Positions 1-10,300 of a DNA stretch of 46,610 bases are shown here, one piece after another. Where the stretch lies: the NCBI GenBank assembly GCA_023441255.1, contig JAEZPW010000380.1:1-46610 (forward strand), given 5' to 3'. The notes beneath the pieces were generated by a model. That model searched no databases and was not told the origin of the DNA. It saw nothing but the letters and a program-made list of their open reading frames with translations. Origin of the DNA: Acidobacteriota bacterium (lineage in GTDB: Bacteria > Acidobacteriota > Terriglobia > Terriglobales > Acidobacteriaceae). Positions within the stretch are counted from its first letter, which is position 1. Each line of letters begins with the position of its first letter. Both the position numbers and the translations under genes were made by a program.

Positions 1-1907
1 ATGGTCGCCCCTTCTTCTATACCGTCGGCGCCGATCGTCCAGTGTGTCACGCCACCTTTCAGCACCTGGAAACCGGCATTGGCGGTACCCGGCTCCGAGA
101 CGGTGACGTCGTTGCTGGCCCAGATGCCGCCTCCCCAGCCATAGAAAACGCGATCGGAGTTGAAAGGGTCGATGGCGAGGTTGATCCAGTTGCCGGGGCC
201 GCCCGCGTCCGTAAAGGGGGCGAGGGAGTTGTCGCGAACGGCGGTCTCGCCGAGATCGATCCACGTCTTGCCACCGTCGGTGCTGCGTACTATTCCATCA
301 TGGTGCCACCACAGATCTATGGTCGAGGCCATCACAACGCCGGGACGTTGTGCATCGACCGCAACGCTCCCCCAGGCGGGAAGCTGGTTGTAGCCGTCAT
401 ACGGAAGCTTGGGGGGCGTGATATCAGTCCACGTCCCAGCGCCGTTCGGATCACCGGCTGTTGGCGTGTATTTCCAAATCGCGCCCGTCGAGGCTCCGTT
501 CGGACCAATCCCATTGGCAAAGGACATGTACAAGGCGCCGTCAGGACCGAACGCGCCGTGATTGGGAAATAAGGACGCGAGGCCAGATGGCTGGTTCGGT
601 ACCGCCGTCCATGTCGAACCAGAATTGGTACTGCGATATACCCGGCTGTATGTCCCCGTGGTGTCGGCCACCCCAGCATAGATCACCGGTGTAGGACTTC
701 CGGCAGTGCCGCTACTCTTTACGAACTCGACGAATACGATGCCGTTGCCGTTGGTGCGACCGGTTACCGGGAAGCCCGCCACCTTGGTCCAGGTGGAGCC
801 GTGGTCATTGCTGGTCCAGAGGCCCGTGTTTATGCTGCCGTAGTAGAGCTTTTGGCCATAATTCGGATCGACTGCGAACCGGTTTCCAGCGGACCGGCCA
901 TCCTCATTGCCGCCCATGGGGATTGAAGTAGGAATGACCTGGAACGTCTTGCCCTGGTCGGTCGAGACCAGCATCTTCCCGTAAACTGCATTTCCCTGCC
1001 AGTCCTTCGAGTAGATTCCGCCAGCGATATACAGGCGTTGCGGGTCAGAAGGATCAAGGCCGATAGCCTCAACGCCATTCAGACCGGAGTCGTCATAGCT
1101 CACCCAATCCATCAGTGGAATCCATGCCTGATTTGTATTCTCCCAGCGATAGGCTCCGCCGACGTCGGTGCGGGTGTAGATCAGGTTTGGCTGTGAAGGG
1201 TGGAAATTGATTCCGGTGACGAATCCGCCGCCAACAATCTTCACGCTCTTGAACGTGTATGACGGCGTGCCCGTACTGATCGTGTAGCTATTGCTTGAGA
1301 CGTCACTGTCGGAATACCCGGTTCTTGTCGCGATCGCCTTGACGGTCAAGCTGGAAGACACACTTATCGGAGCCGTATAGGTCGTCGATGAGGCAGTCGG
1401 AATGCTGCCGTCGGTTGTGTAGTGAATGCTTGCGCCCGAGGTTGTAGTGCTTATCGTTACGGTCTGAGTGCTGGCGTAGGTTCCGGCGGCAGGCGTGATC
1501 GCTGGAGCTGCGACCTTGAGCGTGTAAGTCGCCGACGCAACCGCACTGTTGGTGTATCCGCTGGCAGTGGCAATCGCCTTCAAGCTTGTGCTGGAATTTA
1601 TCGCGACTGCACTTGTGTAATGCGTCGAAGAAGAAGTAGGAGTGCTTCCGTCCGTCGTGTAATAAATGTTCGCGCCCGAAGTAGTGCAGGAAATCGTCAC
1701 CGACTGGTCTGAGCTATAAGTTCCACGGGCGACGCTGAAGGTCGGCGTTGCCGCTTGGGGTGTCGGGTTCGGCGGATTGCCCCCACCGCTACTGTTACCG
1801 CCACCCCCACACGAGGATAGCGAAAGCAAACTGAAAACAACTGCCATCGAAAGAAAACGGCTGAACCGGAGTTGCAGTACGACTGCGGTCGCTATGAAAA
1901 GATTCAT
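1..1907 (-). CDS. GH74 xyloglucanase-like lipoprotein with two chitobiase-like domains (3' end outside window)
   Basis: The frame is open for about 635 codons from ATG at 1907 to the window edge, so the C-terminus is missing. The start has AGAGG five bases upstream. Residues 1-33 form a lipoprotein signal ending in LSLSSC (Cys33), followed by a Gly/Ser/Pro linker. Two chitobiase/hexosaminidase C-terminal-type repeats follow (about 52-130 and 130-205), each with a YTTDGS core. The GH74 beta-propeller then begins: GGGFVTG, RTDVGGAYRW and WIPLMDWVSYDD match the family's N-terminal part. The Asp in RTD corresponds to the catalytic base of characterised GH74 enzymes (D35 in the Geotrichum enzyme). 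The second catalytic Asp should lie just past the edge, after the DGIEE motif near base 20. Known GH74 enzymes cleave the beta-1,4-glucan backbone of xyloglucan. Its place at the end of a fucose/arabinose locus fits fucosylated xyloglucan. The family call is firm; the substrate is inferred. Confidence 0.85.
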   Translation of the reverse strand, partial: MNLFIATAVVLQLRFSRFLSMAVVFSLLSLSSCGGGGNSSGGGNPPNPTPQAATPTFSVARGTYSSDQSVTISCTTSGANIYYTTDGSTPTSSSTHYTSAVAINSSTSLKAIATASGYTNSAVASATYTLKVAAPAITPAAGTYASTQTVTISTTTSGASIHYTTDGSIPTASSTTYTAPISVSSSLTVKAIATRTGYSDSDVSSNSYTISTGTPSYTFKSVKIVGGGFVTGINFHPSQPNLIYTRTDVGGAYRWENTNQAWIPLMDWVSYDDSGLNGVEAIGLDPSDPQRLYIAGGIYSKDWQGNAVYGKMLVSTDQGKTFQVIPTSIPMGGNEDGRSAGNRFAVDPNYGQKLYYGSINTGLWTSNDHGSTWTKVAGFPVTGRTNGNGIVFVEFVKSSGTAGSPTPVIYAGVADTTGTYSRVYRSTNSGSTWTAVPNQPSGLASLFPNHGAFGPDGALYMSFANGIGPNGASTGAIWKYTPTAGDPNGAGTWTDITPPKLPYDGYNQLPAWGSVAVDAQRPGVVMASTIDLWWHHDGIVRSTDGGKTWIDLGETAVRDNSLAPFTDAGGPGNWINLAIDPFNSDRVFYGWGGGIWASNDVTVSEPGTANAGFQVLKGGVTHWTIGADGIEEGAT

Positions 1908-1970
1908 CTATGCCTCTGGCGCGCTTCGAGCATTACAGGCGCGCGTTCTTGCTCTGTATTCCAGTCCTGT

Positions 1971-3584
1971 TTACTGCGCTCTTGGAATTCTGATAGCCGT
2001 GATCGTATAGGCTGGGACGCTGATCGTGAACGTATTCCCAACTTCGTTGATGGGCGCGCGAACCACCGCTGTGCCGTTCGGCGGATTGCTTGGGCCGTAG
2101 TCGAAGCGCATGCCGCTCTTGGCCAACTCCATACCCTTGACGTTCACGTTCACTACTGCGGGCTCTTTCGGATCTTTATTGACAAGCAATATGGCGACGC
2201 TGCCGTCCGCGCGTTTTGCCGCATGAACTGCCACGATCTTCTTGTTCGAGGAAGAGCTAACAAGGACGTCGCGTGGCATCATCAGGACCCGCGTCATCAA
2301 CATGCCGAAGTACGCCGGCGTTGGTTCGTTCTTGTCGTTCAAATATCCGTCGTGCAGTTTCCCCCAGCTTGCGTTTACGAATCCCTCCTCGATCAGCGAC
2401 AGGTACGCATCAGCGGCGAAAAGGCCGCGCGCCATGGGGTCTTTTATGTTTCCCCAGCCGAGGCCGAAGTCCGTAACGGCAATCTGTACCTCGGGGCCGC
2501 AGTTCTTCTGAATCATCTCCAGGAGAGACGGAGAGACTGGCACTTCATCCGTCGGAACGTTCAGCAGGGACGGCACATCCATCTCTTTCCAGTCAGGAGG
2601 CAGCAGCCGGCCCGGACGCCATTGCAAGGCCAGGAAATCGGCAGCGCGTCCTGCAGCCTTCAACACGCTGGGGTTCCAGTCGGTTGCCGTGTTGTCCTGA
2701 GGATTGACCAGCACAAGGCCGACCCTAATGTTCGCGTCGACCGATTTCATCGCCTTGGCAAACTGAACGAAGTTCTCCGCATACGCAACAGGACCCAGCG
2801 CACGACTCCCGGAGCGGGACTTATCGTTCTCACCTTTCTTATCTGAATAACGGGAATGAAGGTCCTGCACCGATCCGCCGTCAGCAGGCTTGGAACCGTA
2901 ATAACCGTTGGAATAAACTTCGCTTCCGACTTCCCAGTAAGTGATACGCAGAGGTCGCGGGTGAGCGATGCGCAGGAAGTTGAAGCCGTCGTCGTTCGCA
3001 ATGGGCTGGGAGGCTCGTATCGTTGCCCAGTAGCCCACGGTTTTCCAGTCGTATCCGGTCGAGTCTTTGCCAATCACCTTTTCGTCGTTCGGGTCTCCAT
3101 TGGCATAGGCCACCCAGGAAGCCGCCTCCGCGGGCTCGCCGCCACCTGTGCCCGCCAGGTTGGAACCATAGTTGACGGTGATGATCGCCTGCGCTCCGGT
3201 CTGGTTGAGCAGTGCAACAAAATTGCCAAAATGGTTCGCCGGCGGAATCCAGAAGTTGGGTTTATCCGTGTTCTGCCAGTTCGTTTGCGTGTTGGTGGAC
3301 CAGTGATAGACGCTGGAAGCTGCACCTCCCGGGTAGCGCAATGCAGTGACTGCACCGGCCCGCACCGTCTTGACGGTATCGACCGTCATGAGATTGTTGT
3401 CGGAGACGTCGGTCTGCACGCCAACGGCAACAGGCGACATGAACGTCTTCGCCTTCTCGGCGTCCACGGTTACATTGACCTTGAACCCCTCAGCGCAGAG
3501 GAACCGCGGAGCCGACAACACCATCGCAATCGCGAGAGTGGTCAGCAGCAATCTTCGAGTTTTCCCACCATGTCTAGAGGGCAT
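1971..3584 (-). CDS. Alpha-L-arabinofuranosidase-like (GH-A clan, GH51-like) secreted glycosidase, altered active site
   Basis: 537 residues from the ATG at 3584, chosen because GGAAG lies about seven bases upstream and a Sec signal starts there (RRLLLTTLAIAM, likely cleaved after LCA near residue 31). A longer frame begins at 3647 but adds an uncharged tail without a signal. The body is a TIM barrel of the GH51/arabinofuranosidase type: LRYPGG (82-87), IITVNYG (134-140) and YWEVGSE with the acid/base Glu at 222, followed by a C-terminal beta-sandwich. Two positions look unusual. Where relatives carry HWYPG this protein has QWRPG (321-325). The strand where the nucleophile Glu is expected reads AVTDFG, with Asp372. 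It may be an inactive or changed enzyme, or my alignment may be off by a strand. It lies 64 nt upstream of the GH74 gene, likely in the same transcript, where arabinose-debranching would make sense. Confidence 0.65.
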   Translation of the reverse strand: MPSRHGGKTRRLLLTTLAIAMVLSAPRFLCAEGFKVNVTVDAEKAKTFMSPVAVGVQTDVSDNNLMTVDTVKTVRAGAVTALRYPGGAASSVYHWSTNTQTNWQNTDKPNFWIPPANHFGNFVALLNQTGAQAIITVNYGSNLAGTGGGEPAEAASWVAYANGDPNDEKVIGKDSTGYDWKTVGYWATIRASQPIANDDGFNFLRIAHPRPLRITYWEVGSEVYSNGYYGSKPADGGSVQDLHSRYSDKKGENDKSRSGSRALGPVAYAENFVQFAKAMKSVDANIRVGLVLVNPQDNTATDWNPSVLKAAGRAADFLALQWRPGRLLPPDWKEMDVPSLLNVPTDEVPVSPSLLEMIQKNCGPEVQIAVTDFGLGWGNIKDPMARGLFAADAYLSLIEEGFVNASWGKLHDGYLNDKNEPTPAYFGMLMTRVLMMPRDVLVSSSSNKKIVAVHAAKRADGSVAILLVNKDPKEPAVVNVNVKGMELAKSGMRFDYGPSNPPNGTAVVRAPINEVGNTFTISVPAYTITAIRIPRAQ

Positions 3585-3649
3585 GTAAGGCTTCCATGTA
3601 AAGATGACCGGGCGCCCGCGGATTTGCGGGGGGCCGTTTTGTGTCAAGG

Positions 3650-5818
3650 CTACTTAACGGTGAGTTTCACCTGGATGGTCTTAGTGACCGAGGGTGACAG
3701 CGTACCCACGCCCAGGCTGGTGGCTTGGATGGTGGCCGTATAGGTTGCCGCTGTGGTCCCGGTACTCTTGGCCGACTGGCTCGGAAGTTGGCTGTTGCCC
3801 CCTCCGCAAGCGGTCATGGACAGTGCCATCACTGCGAGCAGGAGAATAACTCCGACAACCTTCATGGTGCGCTTCTTGCGTTCGGCAGCAATGCTTACCA
3901 GACCGAGGAAGCCGGGAGCAAGCAGGGCGTAGAACATACCGCCCAGATGCAACGGCGACGATCCCAGGCTGGCGCTGTTGTTGCCCGGACCCGTGCTGGT
4001 CAACTGAAGCGTCACGGCAGGGAACGCACCGTTTACCGGCGCAACCGTGATCTGTTTGAGGTAGACGGACGTGCTTCCGGCCGCTACGAAAACGCAGCCG
4101 ATTTTGGAGCTTACGTCCGCGCCATTCCCGTCCTTGAGTTCCGTGCAACTGTATTGAACCGTCGCGGCACTGCCGGTTGAGTCGACCTGTCCGAAGTTGT
4201 AGTGGTTTGTGATCGAGAGGTTGTAAAGGCCGTTCTGTCCGGGCACAACGGTGGCACTCGGGACATCACTTGCGAAGTCGAACGTTGGAGCCGGAGTAAC
4301 GGTGACGGTAAATGTTGCGGAGTTGACGGTCAGGAAGTTGGTATCGCCCGAGTACACGGCTTTCAGTTGGTGTGACCCATCGAGAAGGGTACCCATAGGA
4401 AGCTTAAGCGTCGCTCGGCCGGCTACCAGAGCAACCGATCCGATTGAACTCGTGCCGTCAAAGAACTCAACCTCACCCGTGGGTATGGTCTTGATCGGAG
4501 CACCCACAGTGACACTCAACGTGGCCGAGTCGGTGTCGTTATAGGTGTTGACCGTGCTGTAGCCGTCCGACGTAGCCTGCGCAGTCACAGTTGGCGTAGC
4601 CTTGTTCACCGTAATCGCAAGAGGAGAGCTGGTCACGCTTGACGCATAGGTCGTATCGCCCTCGTACCTCGCGGTAACAGCATGCGACCCACCAAGCAGC
4701 GACGAGGTCGTGAAAGTGGCCGCGCCGGAACTCAGTGTCACCGCTGGCTGGTCAACGCCGTCAACATAGAATACGACCTTGCCGGTCGGCGTTCCGGTTC
4801 CGCTGGCGGGAGCGACTGTTGCCGAGAAACTGGTCGCCGCACCGAAAGTCGGGTTGCCGGTTGCGGGCACCGTCATCGCGATGTTGATGGTGCTCTTAGT
4901 GATGTTCGTTCCCGTTCCGCTCAGCGCCAGTCCGATCTGGGATGCATTAAGAGCATCGCTCTGGATATTGACACTGGCAGCTCGAGCGTTCAAAGCGGTC
5001 GGAATGAACTGGGCCGTGATGTTGCAGGCCGTTCCAGTGGCCAGAGTCGCCCCGGCACAGTTGCTGCTGTCGATCGTGAAATCGGCTGTGTTCCCGGTGC
5101 TTGCAGTGTCGGAAATGGTCACTGGCTGATTGCCAATGCTGTACAGTCCCGAGGTCAGTACTTCGCTGGAGTCGCCCACGTTGAAGTTTCCAAAGTCGAG
5201 GGTCGGCTGCAGACGGTTCACGGCAAGAATTGCGGATTTGTCCGTATCGGCAATATAAACATTGCCAGCCGGATCGAGGACCACTCCATGAGGACTGCTC
5301 AAGCCCCTGCCTAGCCAGGTGTACACGCTGGGGCTGAAGCCACCATTTTGAAGTGGATACTTGGTTACCAACTGGTTGGTAGCATCGGCAACATAGAGTC
5401 CACCGGCTGCGTCTGTCGCCAGGGCTGACGGCCATCCGAGACCGATGATGACGTCGATCTGCGATCCGCCATTCGCTTCTATAGCGACGATTTTTCCCGC
5501 GCCGGCATCCGCGATGTACACGTTGCCCGCATCATCAACCGTCACCGCGGATGGTGAGGTAAAACCGCTCCCGATGGTGGCGGTCGCGTAGCTGCCGTCA
5601 AAAGGATTCCGAGTGACTTTCAGTACTCTTGCGTTACCGGTGTCCGCGATATAGAGGTTGCCAAGCGAATCCACCGCGATGCCCGCTGGCGACTTGACGT
5701 CCGAGGTCAGCACGATCTGATTCGTCGCATCCGGAATCATGACCACGCGATTGTTGCCGGTATCGGAAACATAGACGTTACCGGCGCCGTCAACCGCGAC
5801 TCCGCTCGGATTCTTCAA
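3650..5818 (-). CDS. NHL-repeat/Ig-like surface protein, C-terminal part (downstream of frameshift)
   Basis: About 722 codons. The only start at the 5' end is TTG at 5816-5818, in the middle of an NHL repeat and without a signal peptide, so this is best read as the continuation of the gene at 5815-7269 after a one-base shift. Order: NHL beta-propeller repeats (about 1-205, e.g. GVAVDGAGNVYVSDTGNNRV), a choice-of-anchor/ASH-type domain (about 210-310, LDFGNFNVG) and two Ig-like Big_3-type repeats (about 315-500, each with LxGSHxxxAxYxGD). A further beta domain follows, and then a C-terminal anchor: a hydrophobic segment (FYALLAPGFLGLVSIAA), ERKKR, a second hydrophobic segment (VILLLAVMALSM) and CGGG. 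This tail is common in acidobacterial extracellular proteins. A role in glycan binding or adhesion is plausible from its position after a TonB receptor, but nothing in the sequence proves it. Confidence 0.7.
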   Translation of the reverse strand: MKNPSGVAVDGAGNVYVSDTGNNRVVMIPDATNQIVLTSDVKSPAGIAVDSLGNLYIADTGNARVLKVTRNPFDGSYATATIGSGFTSPSAVTVDDAGNVYIADAGAGKIVAIEANGGSQIDVIIGLGWPSALATDAAGGLYVADATNQLVTKYPLQNGGFSPSVYTWLGRGLSSPHGVVLDPAGNVYIADTDKSAILAVNRLQPTLDFGNFNVGDSSEVLTSGLYSIGNQPVTISDTASTGNTADFTIDSSNCAGATLATGTACNITAQFIPTALNARAASVNIQSDALNASQIGLALSGTGTNITKSTINIAMTVPATGNPTFGAATSFSATVAPASGTGTPTGKVVFYVDGVDQPAVTLSSGAATFTTSSLLGGSHAVTARYEGDTTYASSVTSSPLAITVNKATPTVTAQATSDGYSTVNTYNDTDSATLSVTVGAPIKTIPTGEVEFFDGTSSIGSVALVAGRATLKLPMGTLLDGSHQLKAVYSGDTNFLTVNSATFTVTVTPAPTFDFASDVPSATVVPGQNGLYNLSITNHYNFGQVDSTGSAATVQYSCTELKDGNGADVSSKIGCVFVAAGSTSVYLKQITVAPVNGAFPAVTLQLTSTGPGNNSASLGSSPLHLGGMFYALLAPGFLGLVSIAAERKKRTMKVVGVILLLAVMALSMTACGGGNSQLPSQSAKSTGTTAATYTATIQATSLGVGTLSPSVTKTIQVKLTVK

Positions 5819-7269
5819 TCCAGAACCGATGTTAGTGCTGTGCCGCCGCCTGCCGGGATTTTGAGGATGCTGGTCGCATCGGTATCGGCCACATAAAGAT
5901 TGCCCGCGCTGTCCATTGCGAGAGCGTAGGGCTTGCTCGCCGCACTGGAATAGCTGACCTGCGTGCCGGGATCGAGCACCAGGCCGCCGCCAACTCCCAT
6001 GCCGGTGACGTTCATCATGGAAGCCAGATTATTGCTGGCGTCCAGCATGAGCACGGCGCCCATGCGAGCGCCAGGCACAACCGCAGTGGCGGTCACTTTC
6101 GTCGTGCAGCTTTGGCCTGCCGTGTAGGAGGCGCTACACGAGCAGTCCTGACCGGCGCTGTACGTATCACCGCATGAAGCGCCGCCCGGAGTACTGAACT
6201 CACCATTGGCGCCCTTCGAACGATATTGGAACGACGGCGTAACATCAGCATTGAAAGCGTAGCTGATCGTTGCTGGATTACTCGCGGCCCCCACCGCCTT
6301 GGCGGGAGTTTGTACGTTCGAGAACGAAAGATAATTGATAGCGTCCCAAACCGGAAGCAGCATCCGGCCTTTCGGGTCAAAAGCCACGTTGGCGATTACG
6401 GTGCCGGAGTACACGATGTACTTGTCACTGGCATTGAGTGTGCCCTTCTCGTTCGGAATGACAGTAACAAGGTTGTCAATTGTATTGGAAACATAGACAT
6501 TGCCCGCTGCGTCCAGGCCGATGTGCTTAGCATTTGGGATGTCGCTGATCTTGGTGACAGTGACAGTGCTCACACCACTGATCTTGTAAACTGCGTTCCC
6601 GTAGACGGCAAAGACGTTGCCTTGAGAGTCCACGGCGAGTTCATCGCCATCGCCCCAACCACCGGCAATTCCCTCGATCTTCTTTGCACTCAAGGCCCCG
6701 CCAACCTTCGCACGCTTGACTTGATAGGTAGCGCCGGCGAAATCGAGTAGCATGAAATAATCGTTTCCCGCGTCCGAGGCGTACTGGACGAAGTCCATGG
6801 TTGCGAGCCAGTAGGTGCCCAGGAGAGCATTGATGGCGCCTCCATCCGAGCTGTCGATGAGCTTCTGTGCTGTCCCGTACTGGCCGGCGGTGTAGGGAAC
6901 TTCCCAAACGTCGCTGCCCCACAAATCGCAATAGTAAAGATTGCCGCTGGTGTCAACCGACAGACCAGCAGCGGGCTGCTTGACAGGTATGTCTACCCTG
7001 GCAGAGCCGTTCGCCGGGAATTTCAGAATCCTGCTGTTGCTTGTGTCGAGTACGAACAGGTTTCCGGCAGCATCGAACACCATCTTGTTGGGGTTCGCGC
7101 CCAATCCTGATGCAAAGCTCGTAGACGAGCTTCCGACCACCGCCGGGACAGCCGCCTGGGCGGCCAGGGAACTCAACAGAAGTATCAGCAATAATGAAAA
7201 GAACAATGCGGCGGCTTGTGATCGTTTACATCCTTCCGCCCGCCTCTCTATCGCAAAGAATCTCAGCAT
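5815..7269 (-). CDS. NHL-repeat surface protein, N-terminal part (upstream of frameshift)
   Basis: 484 codons from the ATG at 7269, which has a strong GGAGG seven bases upstream; a frame open to 7350 is unlikely to be used. The N-terminus is a long signal peptide (RSQAAALFFSLLLILLLSSLAAQA, split here as RSQAAALFFSLL and LILLLSSLAAQA). NHL repeats follow (NKMVFDAAGNLFVLDTSNSR, VDTSGNLYYCD, LAMDSAGNLYVADTD). An inserted Cys-containing module (CGDTYSAGQDCSCSASYTAG) sits near residues 370-400. The frame stops at 5815 inside a repeat that continues in the -1 frame as NIGSGLKNPSGVAVD. One missing base near 5825-5830 would join the two parts into a protein of about 1,200 residues. It lies 85 nt downstream of a TonB receptor gene and is probably co-transcribed with it. 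Cause unknown: a real mutation or an assembly error. Confidence 0.7.
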   Translation of the reverse strand: MLRFFAIERRAEGCKRSQAAALFFSLLLILLLSSLAAQAAVPAVVGSSSTSFASGLGANPNKMVFDAAGNLFVLDTSNSRILKFPANGSARVDIPVKQPAAGLSVDTSGNLYYCDLWGSDVWEVPYTAGQYGTAQKLIDSSDGGAINALLGTYWLATMDFVQYASDAGNDYFMLLDFAGATYQVKRAKVGGALSAKKIEGIAGGWGDGDELAVDSQGNVFAVYGNAVYKISGVSTVTVTKISDIPNAKHIGLDAAGNVYVSNTIDNLVTVIPNEKGTLNASDKYIVYSGTVIANVAFDPKGRMLLPVWDAINYLSFSNVQTPAKAVGAASNPATISYAFNADVTPSFQYRSKGANGEFSTPGGASCGDTYSAGQDCSCSASYTAGQSCTTKVTATAVVPGARMGAVLMLDASNNLASMMNVTGMGVGGGLVLDPGTQVSYSSAASKPYALAMDSAGNLYVADTDATSILKIPAGGGTALTSVLD

Positions 7270-7354
7270 GACATCGCCTCCGTAGCTATAAATCTTCAAT
7301 ATCCTGAAAATCGGTTCAGGACGGCTTCGCCTGGAAGCCGTCCTGATCACGTAA

Positions 7355-10300
7355 CTAGAACGAGTACTTCAGAGACAGCTCAACCACGCGCCGCCCGAAT
7401 TTGGTTGTGGCGAAGCCATAGCCGATCGGGTACTTGTTCGGATCTTCCAGGTGATTCTTGTCCTGGTTTGCGATCCATCCAGTTGCCGTACTAGTACTCG
7501 GCTGCAGGTTCAGGTTGAAGTACTGTCCGTTGATCGGGTCGAACGACTTGTTCGCCCGGTTCAGGAAGTTGAATGCCGCCACTCGGAACTCGACGTTCTG
7601 CCGTTCTGTGATCTTGAACGTCTTGTAGAGGGTCAGGTCGGTGTTGAAGAATGCCGGGCCGTGAATGTACGGGAGCTGGTACCCGCCATTCTGGCCCAGC
7701 GTTGGCGGCACGAAGCAGTTGCCGTTGATGTACTGGTTCTCTGACAAGTGCGAGCCCGGATTGCAGGTTACATACGGCATAAGCGTGTAATCTGGCGTGC
7801 CCAGGAACTGCGCCGAGCCCATGGGACCGCTGTATCCGAGTTGCGGGTTGTAAAGAGATGGCAGGTTGCCGCCGCTCTGCCACGCCGTGATTCCGGAAAG
7901 CGTCCAACCGTTGACCACGCCCCTGAATACAGGGTTGGTGCCATGCAGACGGCTGCCGAGGTCGACTACATAACTCGCCTGGACCACGTGGGAGCGGTCC
8001 TGCCCGGTGATGCCGTAATTGTTGTCGATGTTGACTGGATCAGCCTCGCCCACAATGCCCAGTGACTTCGACCAGGTGTAGTTGAGAGCGTAGGTCAGCC
8101 AGCCCTTCTGGCGCCTCCAACTCGCCTGCAGGGCGTTGTAGTTGGAGTAGCTCCGGTGGGTGTAGACAGTCAATGCGCCGCCCGCATATGCCTGGTACGG
8201 TCGATAGTTGGCCTGAACCACGTTCTGCCAGGCATTGTTCACCGTGGTATCGATCATGTGACCGTTCACATCAGGCCGGAAATACGCGCCTAGAGGAATG
8301 ACATTGAGGTTGTCGAGCTTGCCGCCAGTCAACTGATGATTGGTCTGGTTGCCCACATACGAAATCTCAAATAGCGAACTGCCAGGCAGCTGCTGATCGA
8401 TGTTGAAGCTGTATGTGTAAGTCAGCGGCACCTGGTCATCGTACGGACTGAGCGCGTTGGCGCCGGCCATCAGGCTGGTCTGAGCGTTGGAGATGTTCTT
8501 CAGATCGCTCAGGTACATTGCATTTTGCAGGTCAACCGATTTGACGCCCGCTCCCGGTGCCAGCACGGCGCCGTTCGGGTAATCGTTGGAGCGATAGGCT
8601 CCCCACCCACCTCGCAGTATGGTCTTGCCGGTGCCGAACACATCCCAGTTCATGCCGACGCGCGGCGACACAAAGAGCGATTTAACCTTGCGGCCAGAGG
8701 TCGGGATGCTCGAGTCAATGGCGTGCCAGCGCATGCCCGGAAAATCAGGACGGGTGTCAAGAGCCATGTCCGCCTGATACCACTTGTCGGTAAAGACAGC
8801 AGCGCCGATGCCGGCGTTATCGACCCAAGGCCCGTTGTGCTCGAATCGGGCACCGAGGTCCACCGTCAACCTCCGGTTCAACTTCCAGGAGTCCGTGGCG
8901 TAGAACTGGACAAGCCGCGAGGTCATGTTGTCCAGCGAACGCTTATTCTCTTCGTAGTAATCGGCCGCTAGACCCTCAAGCAGGTTTGCGATCTGGTTGG
9001 GAGTGCCGACCAGTGCATCAGGCGTATTCTTCCAGTCCGACTGATCGCACCCATAGACTCTCGAACAGCTCGGTCCCATTCCGAAGACGACACGCCCGTT
9101 CGTATAGCCCGGTTCATATTGCTTGTTGCCAGTCAATTCGAAGTAGAAACCGGCCTTGAACGTGTGCGTGCGCCAAACCTTCGTCACGTTGTCGGCTACC
9201 GTAGGCAGCTTTTTCAGACTCTGGTAGTTGTTCGCGTCCGACTGGAACAACATGGGGTAGTTGTGGTCGAACCACGAGTTGTTCAGCGACGGCATAATGT
9301 CGGTTTTTTGCCCGAAATAGGTGCCGTAATCCGGGTAGTTCAGTGCGGTGCGGGATACGCCCTGAAGGTTTCCATAAACCAGATTGGCGTTGAGATAAGC
9401 GTAGGTGAAGATTGCCTCGTTCGTCAGCGACGGGCTGAAAACGTGCACGAAATTCGCAGCAAAGGTGTGGGACTTGGGCTGCGATGTCATATTGCCCGGG
9501 AAGAACACGGACTCTGGCGGCTGCCAGAAGAGCATGACCGGGGTAAAGCTGCTCTCCCTCTGATAGTTGTAGGAGATGTACAGCTTAGAGTTGTCGCTGA
9601 AGTTGTAGTCCACGCGGCTGTGTTCCATGATGCCGTTGTGGGCCAGAACCGGCTCATTGTAGTAGTTGTGCGGGTCCGCGATCGTGGGAGTTTGATTGGC
9701 ATGCGGAATCATCGCCATGAACGCCAACCCGGCGGGATCCATCGCTGCCTGGGGAAGAACGTTTCCGACGGGAACCATCGTCTGCTTTCCCGTCACCGGA
9801 TCGCGATAGAAGCTATAGCTGTTCCACTTCGTGGGATCGGTGCCCACCGGCAGGCCATTGCAAGCGCTGTAGTAGGCGTTCCACTGGTTCTGGAGGTTGT
9901 AGCCGCCGTCGTTGAGCGCACTGCAGAGCGCCTGATTGTCAGCCTGCGAGAGCCGGAAATCGCCAGTGCGCATCGAGTCGGTGGGAACCCATGCCTCAAG
10001 CGGGGTCTGGCTGGGGATCAGCTGGTTGTAGTACTCGAATCCGTTCCAGAAGAACATCTTCGGATTGTTCTTGTTGAACTTCGTGAACGGCAGTCTCACC
10101 GGGCCGCCGATTTGGCCGCCGGGATAGAGATACCGGTCCTGCGGCTTCGGATGATCGCCCAGGTAGTACTCCTTTGAGTTCAGCACGCCGTCGCGCGCGT
10201 GCATGTAAGCTGAGCCATGATATGCGGCTCCGCCCGACTTCCCGACGGCGGCAACCACGACCGGTCCCTTAGCGCTATCTGCGCTGAAGTTCGAGGTGGA

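Noticed and set aside
1872..3743. Plus-strand frames of 324 and 295 codons over the GH51-like gene
   Set aside because: Complement of a recognised glycosidase; composition and lack of motifs mark them as shadows.
5810..5835. Programmed ribosomal frameshift in the NHL gene
   Set aside because: No slippery heptamer or downstream pseudoknot is visible; mutation or sequence error is simpler.
9119..10177. 352-codon plus-strand frame opposite the TonB receptor
   Set aside because: Antisense to a clear receptor gene, rich in Val/Arg/His with no domain or signal, and no ribosome-binding site; a shadow of GC-biased coding DNA.
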